Below are positions 1-6,684 of a stretch of DNA of 23,937 bases, piece by piece; position 1 is the stretch's first letter, and each line of letters begins with the position of its first letter. Source of the stretch: a virus. The position numbers and the translations under genes were made by a program. Location of the stretch: positions 1-23,937 of the IMG/VR virus record IMGVR_UViG_3300032278_003247. The stretch is one strand, 5' to 3'. The notes below the pieces were generated by a model, which did not search any database, was not told the origin of the DNA, and saw only the letters and a program-made list of their open reading frames with translations.

Positions 1-2
1 AT

Positions 3-566
3 TCATTGTTGGAGCTCCATGAATCGCTCGAGGAGGCCTGTGTAAAGGTCATCGCGTGGTAAGCCGGCTGCCTTGAAGCGAGCGATAAGAGGTGGAATTT
101 CGGCTTGCAACGCCCTCGCGCGGCGTGCTTTCCAAAGTACTTGATGACGCAGCAGGCCAAGGTTTAGCTGCTTGACGATGTATTGGCCAAGAACCGACTT
201 ACCAATAATCCGCCCTTCTTCATCACGCTCGATATGATCATCGTAGTCGGCACAGCACGGGTCAATGAACCCTTCTGATCCATCATGATGGCTGGCTGCA
301 TCGGCACCGGTCCACTTGCTGGACTTGTGAATGTTGCAGAAGCGACAGGCGTAGACGAGGTTCGTATAAGTGCAGGTCAGATCAGGGAAGCGCACCTTGG
401 GTGCGAAGTGGTCAATGTGGAAGCAAATTGCGTCGACGCACCAATCACTGTCGTCGCAGTAGCCACAACAGCCATTGAAGTCCTGCCTTAGCTCATTGCG
501 ATAGTCTCTGTAGTTGGTGCGTGCGGGCACAGCCGAACGTGTCGGCTTGATATCTTGTATTTTCAT
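3..566 (-). CDS. HNH endonuclease, probable effector of a three-gene signalling/nuclease operon
   Basis: This 187-residue protein carries a complete HNH (beta-beta-alpha metal) nuclease motif: C34-x2-C37, H50-I-D-H53, N69, C74-x2-C77 followed by N78, then K81 and K84. The two CxxC pairs probably hold a structural zinc, and the His residues of the HIDH block are the expected catalytic and metal-binding site. The local pattern (CGYC, HIDHF-PK, Y-NL, C-FCN-HK) resembles the HNH class of the Septu PtuB/TIGR02646 proteins, so DNA or RNA cleavage is the expected activity. The start lies two bases after the stop of the receiver gene and has no Shine-Dalgarno of its own, which suggests translational coupling. 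The stop (3-5) is inside the window, so the gene is complete. The C-terminal 100 residues are not recognised. The nuclease assignment is firm; a defence role is inferred from context. Confidence 0.85.
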   Translation of the reverse strand: MKIQDIKPTRSAVPARTNYRDYRNELRQDFNGCCGYCDDSDWCVDAICFHIDHFAPKVRFPDLTCTYTNLVYACRFCNIHKSSKWTGADAASHHDGSEGFIDPCCADYDDHIERDEEGRIIGKSVLGQYIVKQLNLGLLRHQVLWKARRARALQAEIPPLIARFKAAGLPRDDLYTGLLERFMELQQ

Positions 567-568
567 TT

Positions 569-1243
569 CTATTCGCCCGTCGGCTTTTCTTCGGCGGTTG
601 GGCCGTTCTCCAACGCTCGCTTCATTTCAGTGACGAGCCGCTCAGTTTCTTCGAGCAGCCCATCGCGCACATCGAACAGCGACTTTTTCGTGTCTGCCGG
701 TAGCGCCATATCGCTTCCTATGCTCGACTCTAGCTTGCCGTCGAGTTCGAGGATACGTGCGATATCTGCGGCATTGCGATCTGATTGCGCAATCGCCATC
801 AACGCTTCCAGTTCGGAACTCCAAGTAGCCAACTGCTGTTCATAGCGCTCGATCTGGAGTGCGATGCGATGGAACAAGGTTCGACCTGCGCGTTCGTCAT
901 CCCGCGGATTCTTGGAGTAAATCCTGTTCACGTCTGCTGAGGTGCGTAAGGCATCATCCTCAAATGACGTGCGGATGAAACAAGGGAATTCCTTTCGAAT
1001 TGAGAGGAATTTCGCAACGAGGTCTTCGCCGGAATAGCTTAGCGGACCGGCATCAGATAGGTTGAAGTCAGTCACGAGGGCTTCAATTTTGAGCTCTATC
1101 AACTCTGCCAAGGTAACGTTGATGTCCGGATTTGGCGCAATCAGATGAATATTCTCAAATAGTTCGCTGTCGTAGGCGTCACCGAAGAAATTATCCCGTT
1201 CATCTTGCTGTTCGTCCACATATGCAATGCTTGGTCGTGGCAT
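569..1243 (-). CDS. Receiver-domain (response-regulator-like) protein with helical C-terminus
   Basis: This is a 224-residue protein. Residues 1-115 have the layout of a CheY-like receiver: acidic pair D10/E11 after a short beta strand, a probable phosphoacceptor D59 in LVTDFNL, T92/S93 at the switch position and K111 in YSKN. The remaining ~110 residues are charged and helix-forming, with no DNA-binding domain visible, so it is unlikely to be a transcription factor. It starts nine bases after the stop of the GHKL/kinase gene, with AAGGGG (the kinase gene's last codons) as a possible ribosome-binding site, and ends two bases before the HNH gene. Known of the family: receivers accept phosphate from a kinase His. 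Inferred here: it relays the state of the upstream ATPase to the HNH protein. The sequence is divergent, so a degenerate, non-phosphorylated receiver is possible. Confidence 0.72.
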   Translation of the reverse strand: MPRPSIAYVDEQQDERDNFFGDAYDSELFENIHLIAPNPDINVTLAELIELKIEALVTDFNLSDAGPLSYSGEDLVAKFLSIRKEFPCFIRTSFEDDALRTSADVNRIYSKNPRDDERAGRTLFHRIALQIERYEQQLATWSSELEALMAIAQSDRNAADIARILELDGKLESSIGSDMALPADTKKSLFDVRDGLLEETERLVTEMKRALENGPTAEEKPTGE

Positions 1244-1252
1244 ATTCGTCGT

Positions 1253-3844
1253 TCACCCCTTATGATCTGTGGAGCGGGAAGTTTCCTTTTTGGGGAAGCT
1301 GATCGAGATAAAAAAACCTGGTTCGCCGACTGCGGACATCGAATTGATGCGACCCTGATAGTCGTCGACGATAGTCTTAAGCAGCCACATTCCGATGCCA
1401 GTGCCGGTAATCTCGGTATCGTCACGATCAGATTTCGACGATCGACCATAGGCGAAAATTTCTTCGGGTGTTTTGAAGTTGGAAGAAAGGCCCGGCCCGG
1501 TGTCCCGATAAATGACGGTGATCGTCGTCTCACTATCGCCAACGAGTTCGATACCGATTTGTCGATTGGTGATACCGGACGGCAGTGCGAAGGCCTCGAT
1601 CGAGTTAATGATAAGGTTGTAGAAAATGCTATCGATATCAATCTCGTGAGCGAGAATTTGAAAAGCCCCATCCTCTGGGCTGGACGCAATTAACTCGATC
1701 TGCTTCGAAACTGTGAATTCGCGCCAATATTCGACAAGTCCATCCAAATACTCCCTCATGTCGATCCTGCGCTTGCGGCGCTTGACAGGAGATACAGAGG
1801 CCAGCGCGAAGTCGACCCAGCGACTTACCTTCTCGTCTTCACGGCCCCAGCGCTGTACGATGTCGAAAGGGTTGACCTGATTGGGAACGGCTCCGAGCAG
1901 CTGGGGGTCGACCACCCTCTTCAAAGCATTTTCCATGCGCGTCTGGCGCAATTCCATGTTTGCCTTGATCTGCTTGAGCTCATGAGTGAAGGAGACCAGC
2001 ACTGTTCCCAAAGTCGCCATCCCGCGCAGTACTTGGATGTTATCTTCAAGGTTGGTGGTGAGTTGCTTTTGGGATTTGAGGGCGGACGCTAACAGGATAC
2101 TGTTAGCAGCATCATCTGAGGGTGATTGACCTGGTGTTGACGAAGGCGCCGGATCGGTCTTCTGCTCTTGGTTGGTAGCCGCCGCTTCAGCGAGAATTTT
2201 GTCGGCAAGCGCATTGCCGTCATCAAGTGTCTTCTGCTGTGGGTGGTCCCTGTCATAGGCAGTACTGAAATTGTTGAGGATGTAACTCCGATCACTCTCA
2301 AAGTCGCGAATCAGTGCAAGGATGATGCGGCGAAAGGTTGCAAAGGCACGTTCATTCATGATGCCTTCGCGATTCGACTGGTCGCTCAATAAAGGGTTAT
2401 CTGCCTTGGTGATATGAATGGTGCCAGCAAGCTGTTGCGGTGGCACTCGCCAACCTATTCGCTTGGCTGCGGCCGGATTTGCTGCGACACGTTGGCCAAG
2501 CAGTAGCCAGTCCGAGCCCTGAGTATTGGGCTCGCCATACGGGCGTACCCGGAATTGGTCCCGATACAACCGTATCCCTCCGGACTGGCGCAACCATCGT
2601 CTCCGTTTACTGACGTCGAACGATTTCTGTGGATATCGCAGCAGGTTATCGGCCGTCGGGTTAGATAGCTTCATGAAGTAGAGCGTAAAGTCGAAGGGCC
2701 CTATTGCGAGATAATCTCGCTCGTCCTGCTCATCCTTCAGATTGAGGATGTTGCGCAGACTCGTTACATAGTGGTATGAGCCTTTTTCGAAATCCGATTG
2801 CCGGAAGCCATCTGCATTCATGGCTGGCAATGCGAAGACGGTCGGGCGTATCTTGGCTGCTTCGATTTCCTGCCGTTCGATAAGTATGTCGACGTTCCCA
2901 TCTTCTTTGACCTTGGCGGTCAACCGGTAATCGAATTGATCCGGGGGGAGATTGTCGATCCAGCCCGATTCCTCAGCCTCACGATGATCATAAACGTAGA
3001 TGTTGAAGCCGCCACGGTCCCGCGGTGGCAGCAGGGCTTCAAGCGTCTCCTTGAGCTTAATGCTGTCCCGTGCATCCCATCTGTCGTGAAGTCGCGAGAT
3101 CCGGATCGCGGTGCCATGATGGAAGTTTACAGCGTTGCCTTGGCACGCATCTTGTCCCTCGGCTGCCGGTAGCCTTGTCGGAAGAATGGTCTCGAGCTGC
3201 TGCTCCTGATAAACCGTCGACATTGTGCGTGCCTCAACTTCGATCACTGCCGATACGTCATCAATGATCTTTCCTTCACCTTCAAAGTCACCCCAGTCGA
3301 CAATCCAGTGGACGATATCCGCACGATTGCGCTCACCAGAGAATAACTCGCACTCTTGGCCGAGCCGGTCCAGCGCGAAGCGACCGATGCCCTTGGCACC
3401 GGTGACCACGCGACCACCTGCCGAAAGTCCATTCATCTCCTTCGCGTCGGTACCAATGACCATCCAATGGTTTTCGATGATGGCAGCCGACATGCCACTA
3501 CCGTTATCGACGATCCAGAGATCAAGGACATGGTCGAGTGCGGCTTCAAGGTTGGACTGATCGGTGGTGGAGATTTCGGCAGACAGGATGGACTTGCCGT
3601 CTTCAGCGGCTTCATAGCAGCGTCTAATGTCAGGGAATATGGCCTCAAGCTCGGTGAGCTCAGAGTCCGACAGTGTCTTTGGTGGCTGTTCATGACGACG
3701 AACGAAGAGGATTGCGCAGGCCGACGCATCGGCATCATAGGTATTCTTGACGAGTTCAGTGACGGCGCCTTGGGACGTGGCGACATTCTCGCGACCGATC
3801 AAGCGGGCAGCGCGGGCTGAAACGCGAAAGGGAATTTTGACCAT
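1253..3844 (-). CDS. Double GHKL protein: Hsp90/MutL/MORC-like ATPase plus histidine-kinase-like core
   Basis: This 863-residue protein has two Bergerat-fold ATPase signatures. The first has E30-x3-N34 with D37 (N box), DNGSGM at 113-118 and GAKGIGR at 149-155. It is followed by a middle region ending in a QLAG-IHITK-NP segment and NREG at 491-494, the arrangement of HATPase_c_3 (Hsp90/MutL/MORC-like) proteins. A low-complexity linker (about 535-580) leads to a helical segment with FTHE (H621-E622), which resembles a histidine-kinase dimerisation/phosphoacceptor helix. Then comes a kinase-type ATP lid: N743 and N747, DTGPGL 781-786, and GTGIGM 814-819. No transmembrane helix is visible, so it should be cytosolic. 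An in-frame TAG lies 12 bases upstream of the start, so the ATG at 3844 is the first possible ATG; no clear Shine-Dalgarno precedes it. The gene is lower in GC than the phage genes. It probably senses a signal and acts through the receiver protein encoded next. Confidence 0.82.
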   Translation of the reverse strand: MVKIPFRVSARAARLIGRENVATSQGAVTELVKNTYDADASACAILFVRRHEQPPKTLSDSELTELEAIFPDIRRCYEAAEDGKSILSAEISTTDQSNLEAALDHVLDLWIVDNGSGMSAAIIENHWMVIGTDAKEMNGLSAGGRVVTGAKGIGRFALDRLGQECELFSGERNRADIVHWIVDWGDFEGEGKIIDDVSAVIEVEARTMSTVYQEQQLETILPTRLPAAEGQDACQGNAVNFHHGTAIRISRLHDRWDARDSIKLKETLEALLPPRDRGGFNIYVYDHREAEESGWIDNLPPDQFDYRLTAKVKEDGNVDILIERQEIEAAKIRPTVFALPAMNADGFRQSDFEKGSYHYVTSLRNILNLKDEQDERDYLAIGPFDFTLYFMKLSNPTADNLLRYPQKSFDVSKRRRWLRQSGGIRLYRDQFRVRPYGEPNTQGSDWLLLGQRVAANPAAAKRIGWRVPPQQLAGTIHITKADNPLLSDQSNREGIMNERAFATFRRIILALIRDFESDRSYILNNFSTAYDRDHPQQKTLDDGNALADKILAEAAATNQEQKTDPAPSSTPGQSPSDDAANSILLASALKSQKQLTTNLEDNIQVLRGMATLGTVLVSFTHELKQIKANMELRQTRMENALKRVVDPQLLGAVPNQVNPFDIVQRWGREDEKVSRWVDFALASVSPVKRRKRRIDMREYLDGLVEYWREFTVSKQIELIASSPEDGAFQILAHEIDIDSIFYNLIINSIEAFALPSGITNRQIGIELVGDSETTITVIYRDTGPGLSSNFKTPEEIFAYGRSSKSDRDDTEITGTGIGMWLLKTIVDDYQGRINSMSAVGEPGFFISISFPKKETSRSTDHKG

Positions 3845-4131
3845 ATTGACCGTCTAGCTCTTGTCCGTTGTCCGCAAGTGTCCCCTTATTAATCAGGTTC
3901 ATGCAGCGGGAACACAAGCCTTTGCGATGCGGGCCCATTTCGCTGAAGATTTTTTGGCCAAAGTAAATTGCTGAGGGAGGCACTGCGGCATGACGACCTC
4001 TTCCGGTCCCACGCCGCAACTGTCAATCGAGCGCTCTCTATCTCTGCAGCAAACGGCTGCGCCAACGCTCGCTGCCGGATGGCGCATCGGCGCTGGTAGA
4101 TGCCCCGGCCGAGGCGTCCTGACACCGGCGA
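3845..4131. other. Spacer between lysis cassette and the GHKL/receiver/HNH operon
   Basis: These 287 bases separate the spanin stop from the start of the three-gene operon. The short reading frames here (for example minus strand 4019 to 3756) have no recognisable domain and overlap the N-terminus of the ATPase gene. No intrinsic terminator with a T tract follows the spanin genes, and no convincing sigma-70 promoter is visible before the operon; a TAATAA at about 3890 on the minus strand lacks a well-spaced -35. It may hold a degraded gene fragment or part of an attachment region, but neither can be shown. Confidence 0.4.
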
Positions 4132-4383
4132 TCAGTCAGCGCACACCCGCGCCTGTGCCCGCATAACCGCATAATCCGCCATCATCCCGACCAGCGCGGC
4201 ATCTTCGGGCAGCGCCTCCAGCTCCGCCGCCGCCCGGTCCCGTACCGCCTGATCGTAAGCCACAACCGGCGGGCAGCCCGCGCGGCCCGGATCAGAACCG
4301 CCCGTCGCGCAGGCGGTCAGCGAGATCATCGCGATCACGAGGGCGGGTGCTGGATGCCTCCAGCATGCGGCGTTGGATGTCAT
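4132..4383 (-). CDS. Outer-membrane spanin lipoprotein (Rz1-like)
   Basis: This 83-residue protein has a hydrophobic stretch (about 13-22) ending in the lipobox LTAC with C25, the mark of signal peptidase II cleavage and lipidation. The mature part contains CPPV-Y, LPEDA and DYAVMRAQARVC, a pattern common in Rz1-like proteins of alphaproteobacterial phages. The gene overlaps the 3' part of the Rz-like gene by 92 bases in another frame, the classic Rz/Rz1 nested arrangement. A GGAG about 8 bases before the ATG supports this start; M19 is an internal alternative but would cut the signal sequence. Expected role: it joins the inner spanin across the periplasm and fuses the membranes in the last step of lysis. 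Confidence 0.75.
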   Translation of the reverse strand: MTSNAACWRHPAPALVIAMISLTACATGGSDPGRAGCPPVVAYDQAVRDRAAAELEALPEDAALVGMMADYAVMRAQARVCAD

Positions 4384-4546
4384 TCTGGCGCTCCATCTGT
4401 TTCAGACGCTCGGCATGGCGACCGGCGATTTCGCCCGCCCGTCGCAGGTTGAGGAGGAAAAGAAGGACCGCGCCGATCAGCGCGATCCCGATGGCCAGAT
4501 GCCGCGCCCAGCGCGACGCCATCAGCGCAGTCAGGACGCCCATCAC
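4292..4546 (-). CDS. Inner-membrane spanin (Rz-like)
   Basis: This is an 84-residue protein with one transmembrane helix (about 17-34) near the N-terminus. It is followed by a charged, coiled-coil-prone helix (about 36-65) and a short basic/acidic tail. Length and topology fit a small i-spanin: N-terminus anchored in the inner membrane, periplasmic coiled coil reaching toward the outer-membrane lipoprotein encoded in the overlapping gene. It shares an ATGA overlap with the endolysin stop, so the lysis genes are translationally coupled. Primary sequence alone would not identify it; the call rests on topology, overlap with the lipoprotein gene and position after the endolysin. Confidence 0.7.
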   Translation of the reverse strand: MMGVLTALMASRWARHLAIGIALIGAVLLFLLNLRRAGEIAGRHAERLKQMERQNDIQRRMLEASSTRPRDRDDLADRLRDGRF

Positions 4547-5217
4547 CGCTGCCCCCGGTTCCAGTCGTCGAGCCGGGCCCAGATTGCCAGGCCGATCCCG
4601 GCCAGCGCCAGAGCGATGAAGGCCCAGCGCAGGGTGTCGAGATAGGGGATCAGCGGCTGGATCGCGGTCTGCGCATCGCTGAGGGTGTCCTGGGCAATTT
4701 CGATGCCTGCCGCACTGAGCGTTGCCAGTCCTGCCGCGCCACTACCCTTCATCGTGCGGCTGTCCGACAGATGTTCCCGCGCGGGCGGCTGATCCTCGGC
4801 GAAGGGGATAGTGCGGGCCGGGAAGGGCTCGCCCCAGCGCCGGGCGGGGCCGAGATCGATATGCATGAAGCCCGAGCGGGGATAAGTACCAAAACCCAGA
4901 AACCCTTCCGCCCGCGCGGCTTTCTCGAAGGCCGCCGGATCGTGATTGGCCATGGAGATGTCGAAGGCGATGCCCTCAAGATGCTTTGAGCGTTTGGCAC
5001 CACGCACCCGGGCATTGTGCTCGGGGCTGCGATAGGCTGAATTGACGATCAGCGGCTTGTCGAGACGGCTGCGCAGCGCCTGCAGCCGGTCGAGGGCTGC
5101 GTCATGGATCAGGATCGATCCGGTGCCGCGGCAGGCGATTTCGGCGGGCGAGAAGTTGGGCCAGCGCCAGCTGTCTTTCGGCACATCGCGCCAGTGGCGG
5201 TAGAAACGGGTGGTCAT
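4543..5217 (-). CDS. Endolysin: M15-type peptidase with C-terminal membrane anchor
   Basis: This 224-residue protein has a peptidase M15_3 (D-Ala-D-Ala carboxypeptidase-like) domain over residues ~15-125. The zinc site is visible as S-K-H79-x6-D86 and H119 in GFMHIDLG, and SAYRSPEHN (60-68) is also typical. It should cut peptide cross-links in peptidoglycan. After a variable linker a hydrophobic segment (about 197-214) forms a probable transmembrane helix near the C-terminus. That is unusual for a soluble endolysin and suggests membrane tethering. A strong GGAGGA lies 5 bases before the start. An intrinsic terminator sits directly upstream and the ATGA overlap with the Rz-like gene lies downstream, so this is the first gene of the lysis cassette. 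Confidence 0.88.
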   Translation of the reverse strand: MTTRFYRHWRDVPKDSWRWPNFSPAEIACRGTGSILIHDAALDRLQALRSRLDKPLIVNSAYRSPEHNARVRGAKRSKHLEGIAFDISMANHDPAAFEKAARAEGFLGFGTYPRSGFMHIDLGPARRWGEPFPARTIPFAEDQPPAREHLSDSRTMKGSGAAGLATLSAAGIEIAQDTLSDAQTAIQPLIPYLDTLRWAFIALALAGIGLAIWARLDDWNRGQR

Positions 5218-5235
5218 CAGGATCCTCCGGATACG

Positions 5236-5259
5236 AAAAAGCCCGCCGGGATGGCGGGC
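5236..5259 (-). terminator. Intrinsic terminator between the tail/holin genes and the endolysin
   Basis: On the minus strand a 7-bp perfect GC stem (5259-5253 pairing with 5247-5241; arms GCCCGCC and GGCGGGC, five-base loop) is followed by five T residues (5240-5236). It lies 46 bases after the stop of the DUF6127 gene. The Shine-Dalgarno of the endolysin follows a few bases after the T run, with no room for a promoter in between, so endolysin expression probably depends on read-through or antitermination. Confidence 0.65.
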
Positions 5260-5305
5260 CGTGGGGTGATGGGATTGTGGTGGTCGGTGTGAGCCGCACA
5301 GCGGC

Positions 5306-5593
5306 TCAGCCGCCGTGGCCGAAGAGTTTCAGCTTCAGCGCAATCCCGGCCAGCAGCGTCAGGATGAGACCTGCGGTCAGCATGCGGATGATTGTCTGGG
5401 CAGCGGTGCGGCGCATCAGGCGGATGCCCTCCAGCAGCGCCCGCAGATCGCGGATATCGAGCGCGGCTTCCTTGCCGTCGAGCCCGGCATCGACAAGGGC
5501 GCGTCGGGCACCTTCCTGCGCGGCCCTTGCCAGCAGTTCTTCAAACTCGCTCTCGCTCATCTGCAACATGTCATCGAGACGTTTGGGTGTCAT
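5306..5593 (-). CDS. DUF6127 family small membrane protein, holin candidate
   Basis: This 95-residue protein is mostly a charged amphipathic helix, with the family-typical GARRAL and DIRDLRALLEG blocks (about 28-56), then one hydrophobic helix (about 70-90) ending in KLKLFG. It matches the DUF6127 proteins found next to lysis genes in alphaproteobacterial phages. A single C-terminal transmembrane helix and position right before the endolysin make a holin or holin-accessory role plausible, but this is inference; DUF6127 has no function that I know to be proven. Its start overlaps the DUF2793 stop by ATGA. Confidence 0.7.
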   Translation of the reverse strand: MTPKRLDDMLQMSESEFEELLARAAQEGARRALVDAGLDGKEAALDIRDLRALLEGIRLMRRTAAQTIIRMLTAGLILTLLAGIALKLKLFGHGG

Positions 5594-6666
5594 CCGATCT
5601 TCGCTCCCCAGAATGTCGTGTGGTCGGCGGCGAAATACCCATCCGCCGCGCGAAAGCTGCCCTGCAGCGCGACGGTGTCGCCCGCACCCAGCGGGACCAT
5701 CGTCTGCAACCAGAGCGCTGTCGCCTCGGACACATGCGCCCCGGAAATCTCGCCGAACGATCCCCGGATCTCGGTCGATCCGTTCAGGACCAGCCGCCCG
5801 CGCATCCGGGCGTTGCTGCTGGCATTGATCTTGAAGAGCAGCGATGCGCCGAGGAGATATGTTCCCGCGACCGGCGCGACGAAACGGTTGGTCGAGGCAT
5901 CGAAACAGCCTTGATCATTATATTCGGCCACATTGATGCCGAGCGTCGTCCAGCTATCGGTCGCCACGTAATTGTCAAAATTCGTCCAGGCCTTGAAGCG
6001 CGGCAGGTTTGGCTGATCGACGATGCCCGTCTCCGGATCGACGCCCAGCGCATCGCGGAAATTGCTGCCGTCGGGCGAGACGGCGATGCGCAGCTGGTCC
6101 GATCCGAAGAGGCCGATCAGCGCCCGGGTCGAGAAATCCGTCTGCAGGATCAGCCCGGCATCGTCGCCCGCTGTTTCCCGGTTCAGTGTCTGGGTCAGGT
6201 CGCCGCTGCCGCCATCGGCTGTATAAAGCGCGGTCCAGAGGGCGCTGTTCAGCTTGGCCGAAAAGGGCGCGCCCGCGCCCGCTGCCATGCCGATGCCGAG
6301 ACGGGTCAGATTGTCGAGGGCAGTCGGGATCACCGGCCGCCAGCTCACGTCGGTCCGGACCAGCAGGACCGCCTCATCCTCGACCCATGCCCGCCAGCCC
6401 TCGCGCGGCGGCAGGCGCAGCCAGATGCCATCGGTCCAGAGGGCGACATTCAGATCCCAGCCCGCCCAAGCCCCGGTCGCGCCGGAGGCGACGATATAGC
6501 GGTCGCCATCTGCCGGGCTCGCGGGCGGCGCGGTCAGTTCCCGGCTCTTCACGGAAAGCTGCACCAGCCCGTCGAGCAGGCGCAGGGCCTCATTATGGGT
6601 GACGTGTTTCTGCGCCTGCGCCGCCATCAGATATGGCAGCAGCAGGTTCGTCGTGCTGTCGGACAT
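5590..6666 (-). CDS. DUF2793 tail-associated protein with C1q-like C-terminal domain
   Basis: This is a 358-residue protein. Residues ~8-105 match DUF2793: the opening LLLPYLMAAQAQKHVTHNEAL, the PADGDRYIV block and the W-rich G-W repeats. The middle part is less conserved. Residues ~225-358 look like a C1q/TNF-type jelly roll: F-A-W opening, FDASTNRFVAPVAGTYLL in the core and a closing aromatic FWGAKIG strand. Such domains form trimers and bind ligands at fibre tips. Position after the tail-tip gene suggests a fibre or receptor-binding component. The DUF2793 call is firm, the C1q call is from pattern, and the receptor role is inference. Confidence 0.83.
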   Translation of the reverse strand: MSDSTTNLLLPYLMAAQAQKHVTHNEALRLLDGLVQLSVKSRELTAPPASPADGDRYIVASGATGAWAGWDLNVALWTDGIWLRLPPREGWRAWVEDEAVLLVRTDVSWRPVIPTALDNLTRLGIGMAAGAGAPFSAKLNSALWTALYTADGGSGDLTQTLNRETAGDDAGLILQTDFSTRALIGLFGSDQLRIAVSPDGSNFRDALGVDPETGIVDQPNLPRFKAWTNFDNYVATDSWTTLGINVAEYNDQGCFDASTNRFVAPVAGTYLLGASLLFKINASSNARMRGRLVLNGSTEIRGSFGEISGAHVSEATALWLQTMVPLGAGDTVALQGSFRAADGYFAADHTTFWGAKIG

Positions 6667-6684
6667 TTTTGGGCTTCCCGGTCT

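Noticed and set aside
3756-4019. 87-codon minus-strand frame between lysis genes and the GHKL gene
   Set aside because: No ribosome-binding site or domain, and it overlaps the ATPase N-terminus; it might be a gene remnant but nothing supports a call.
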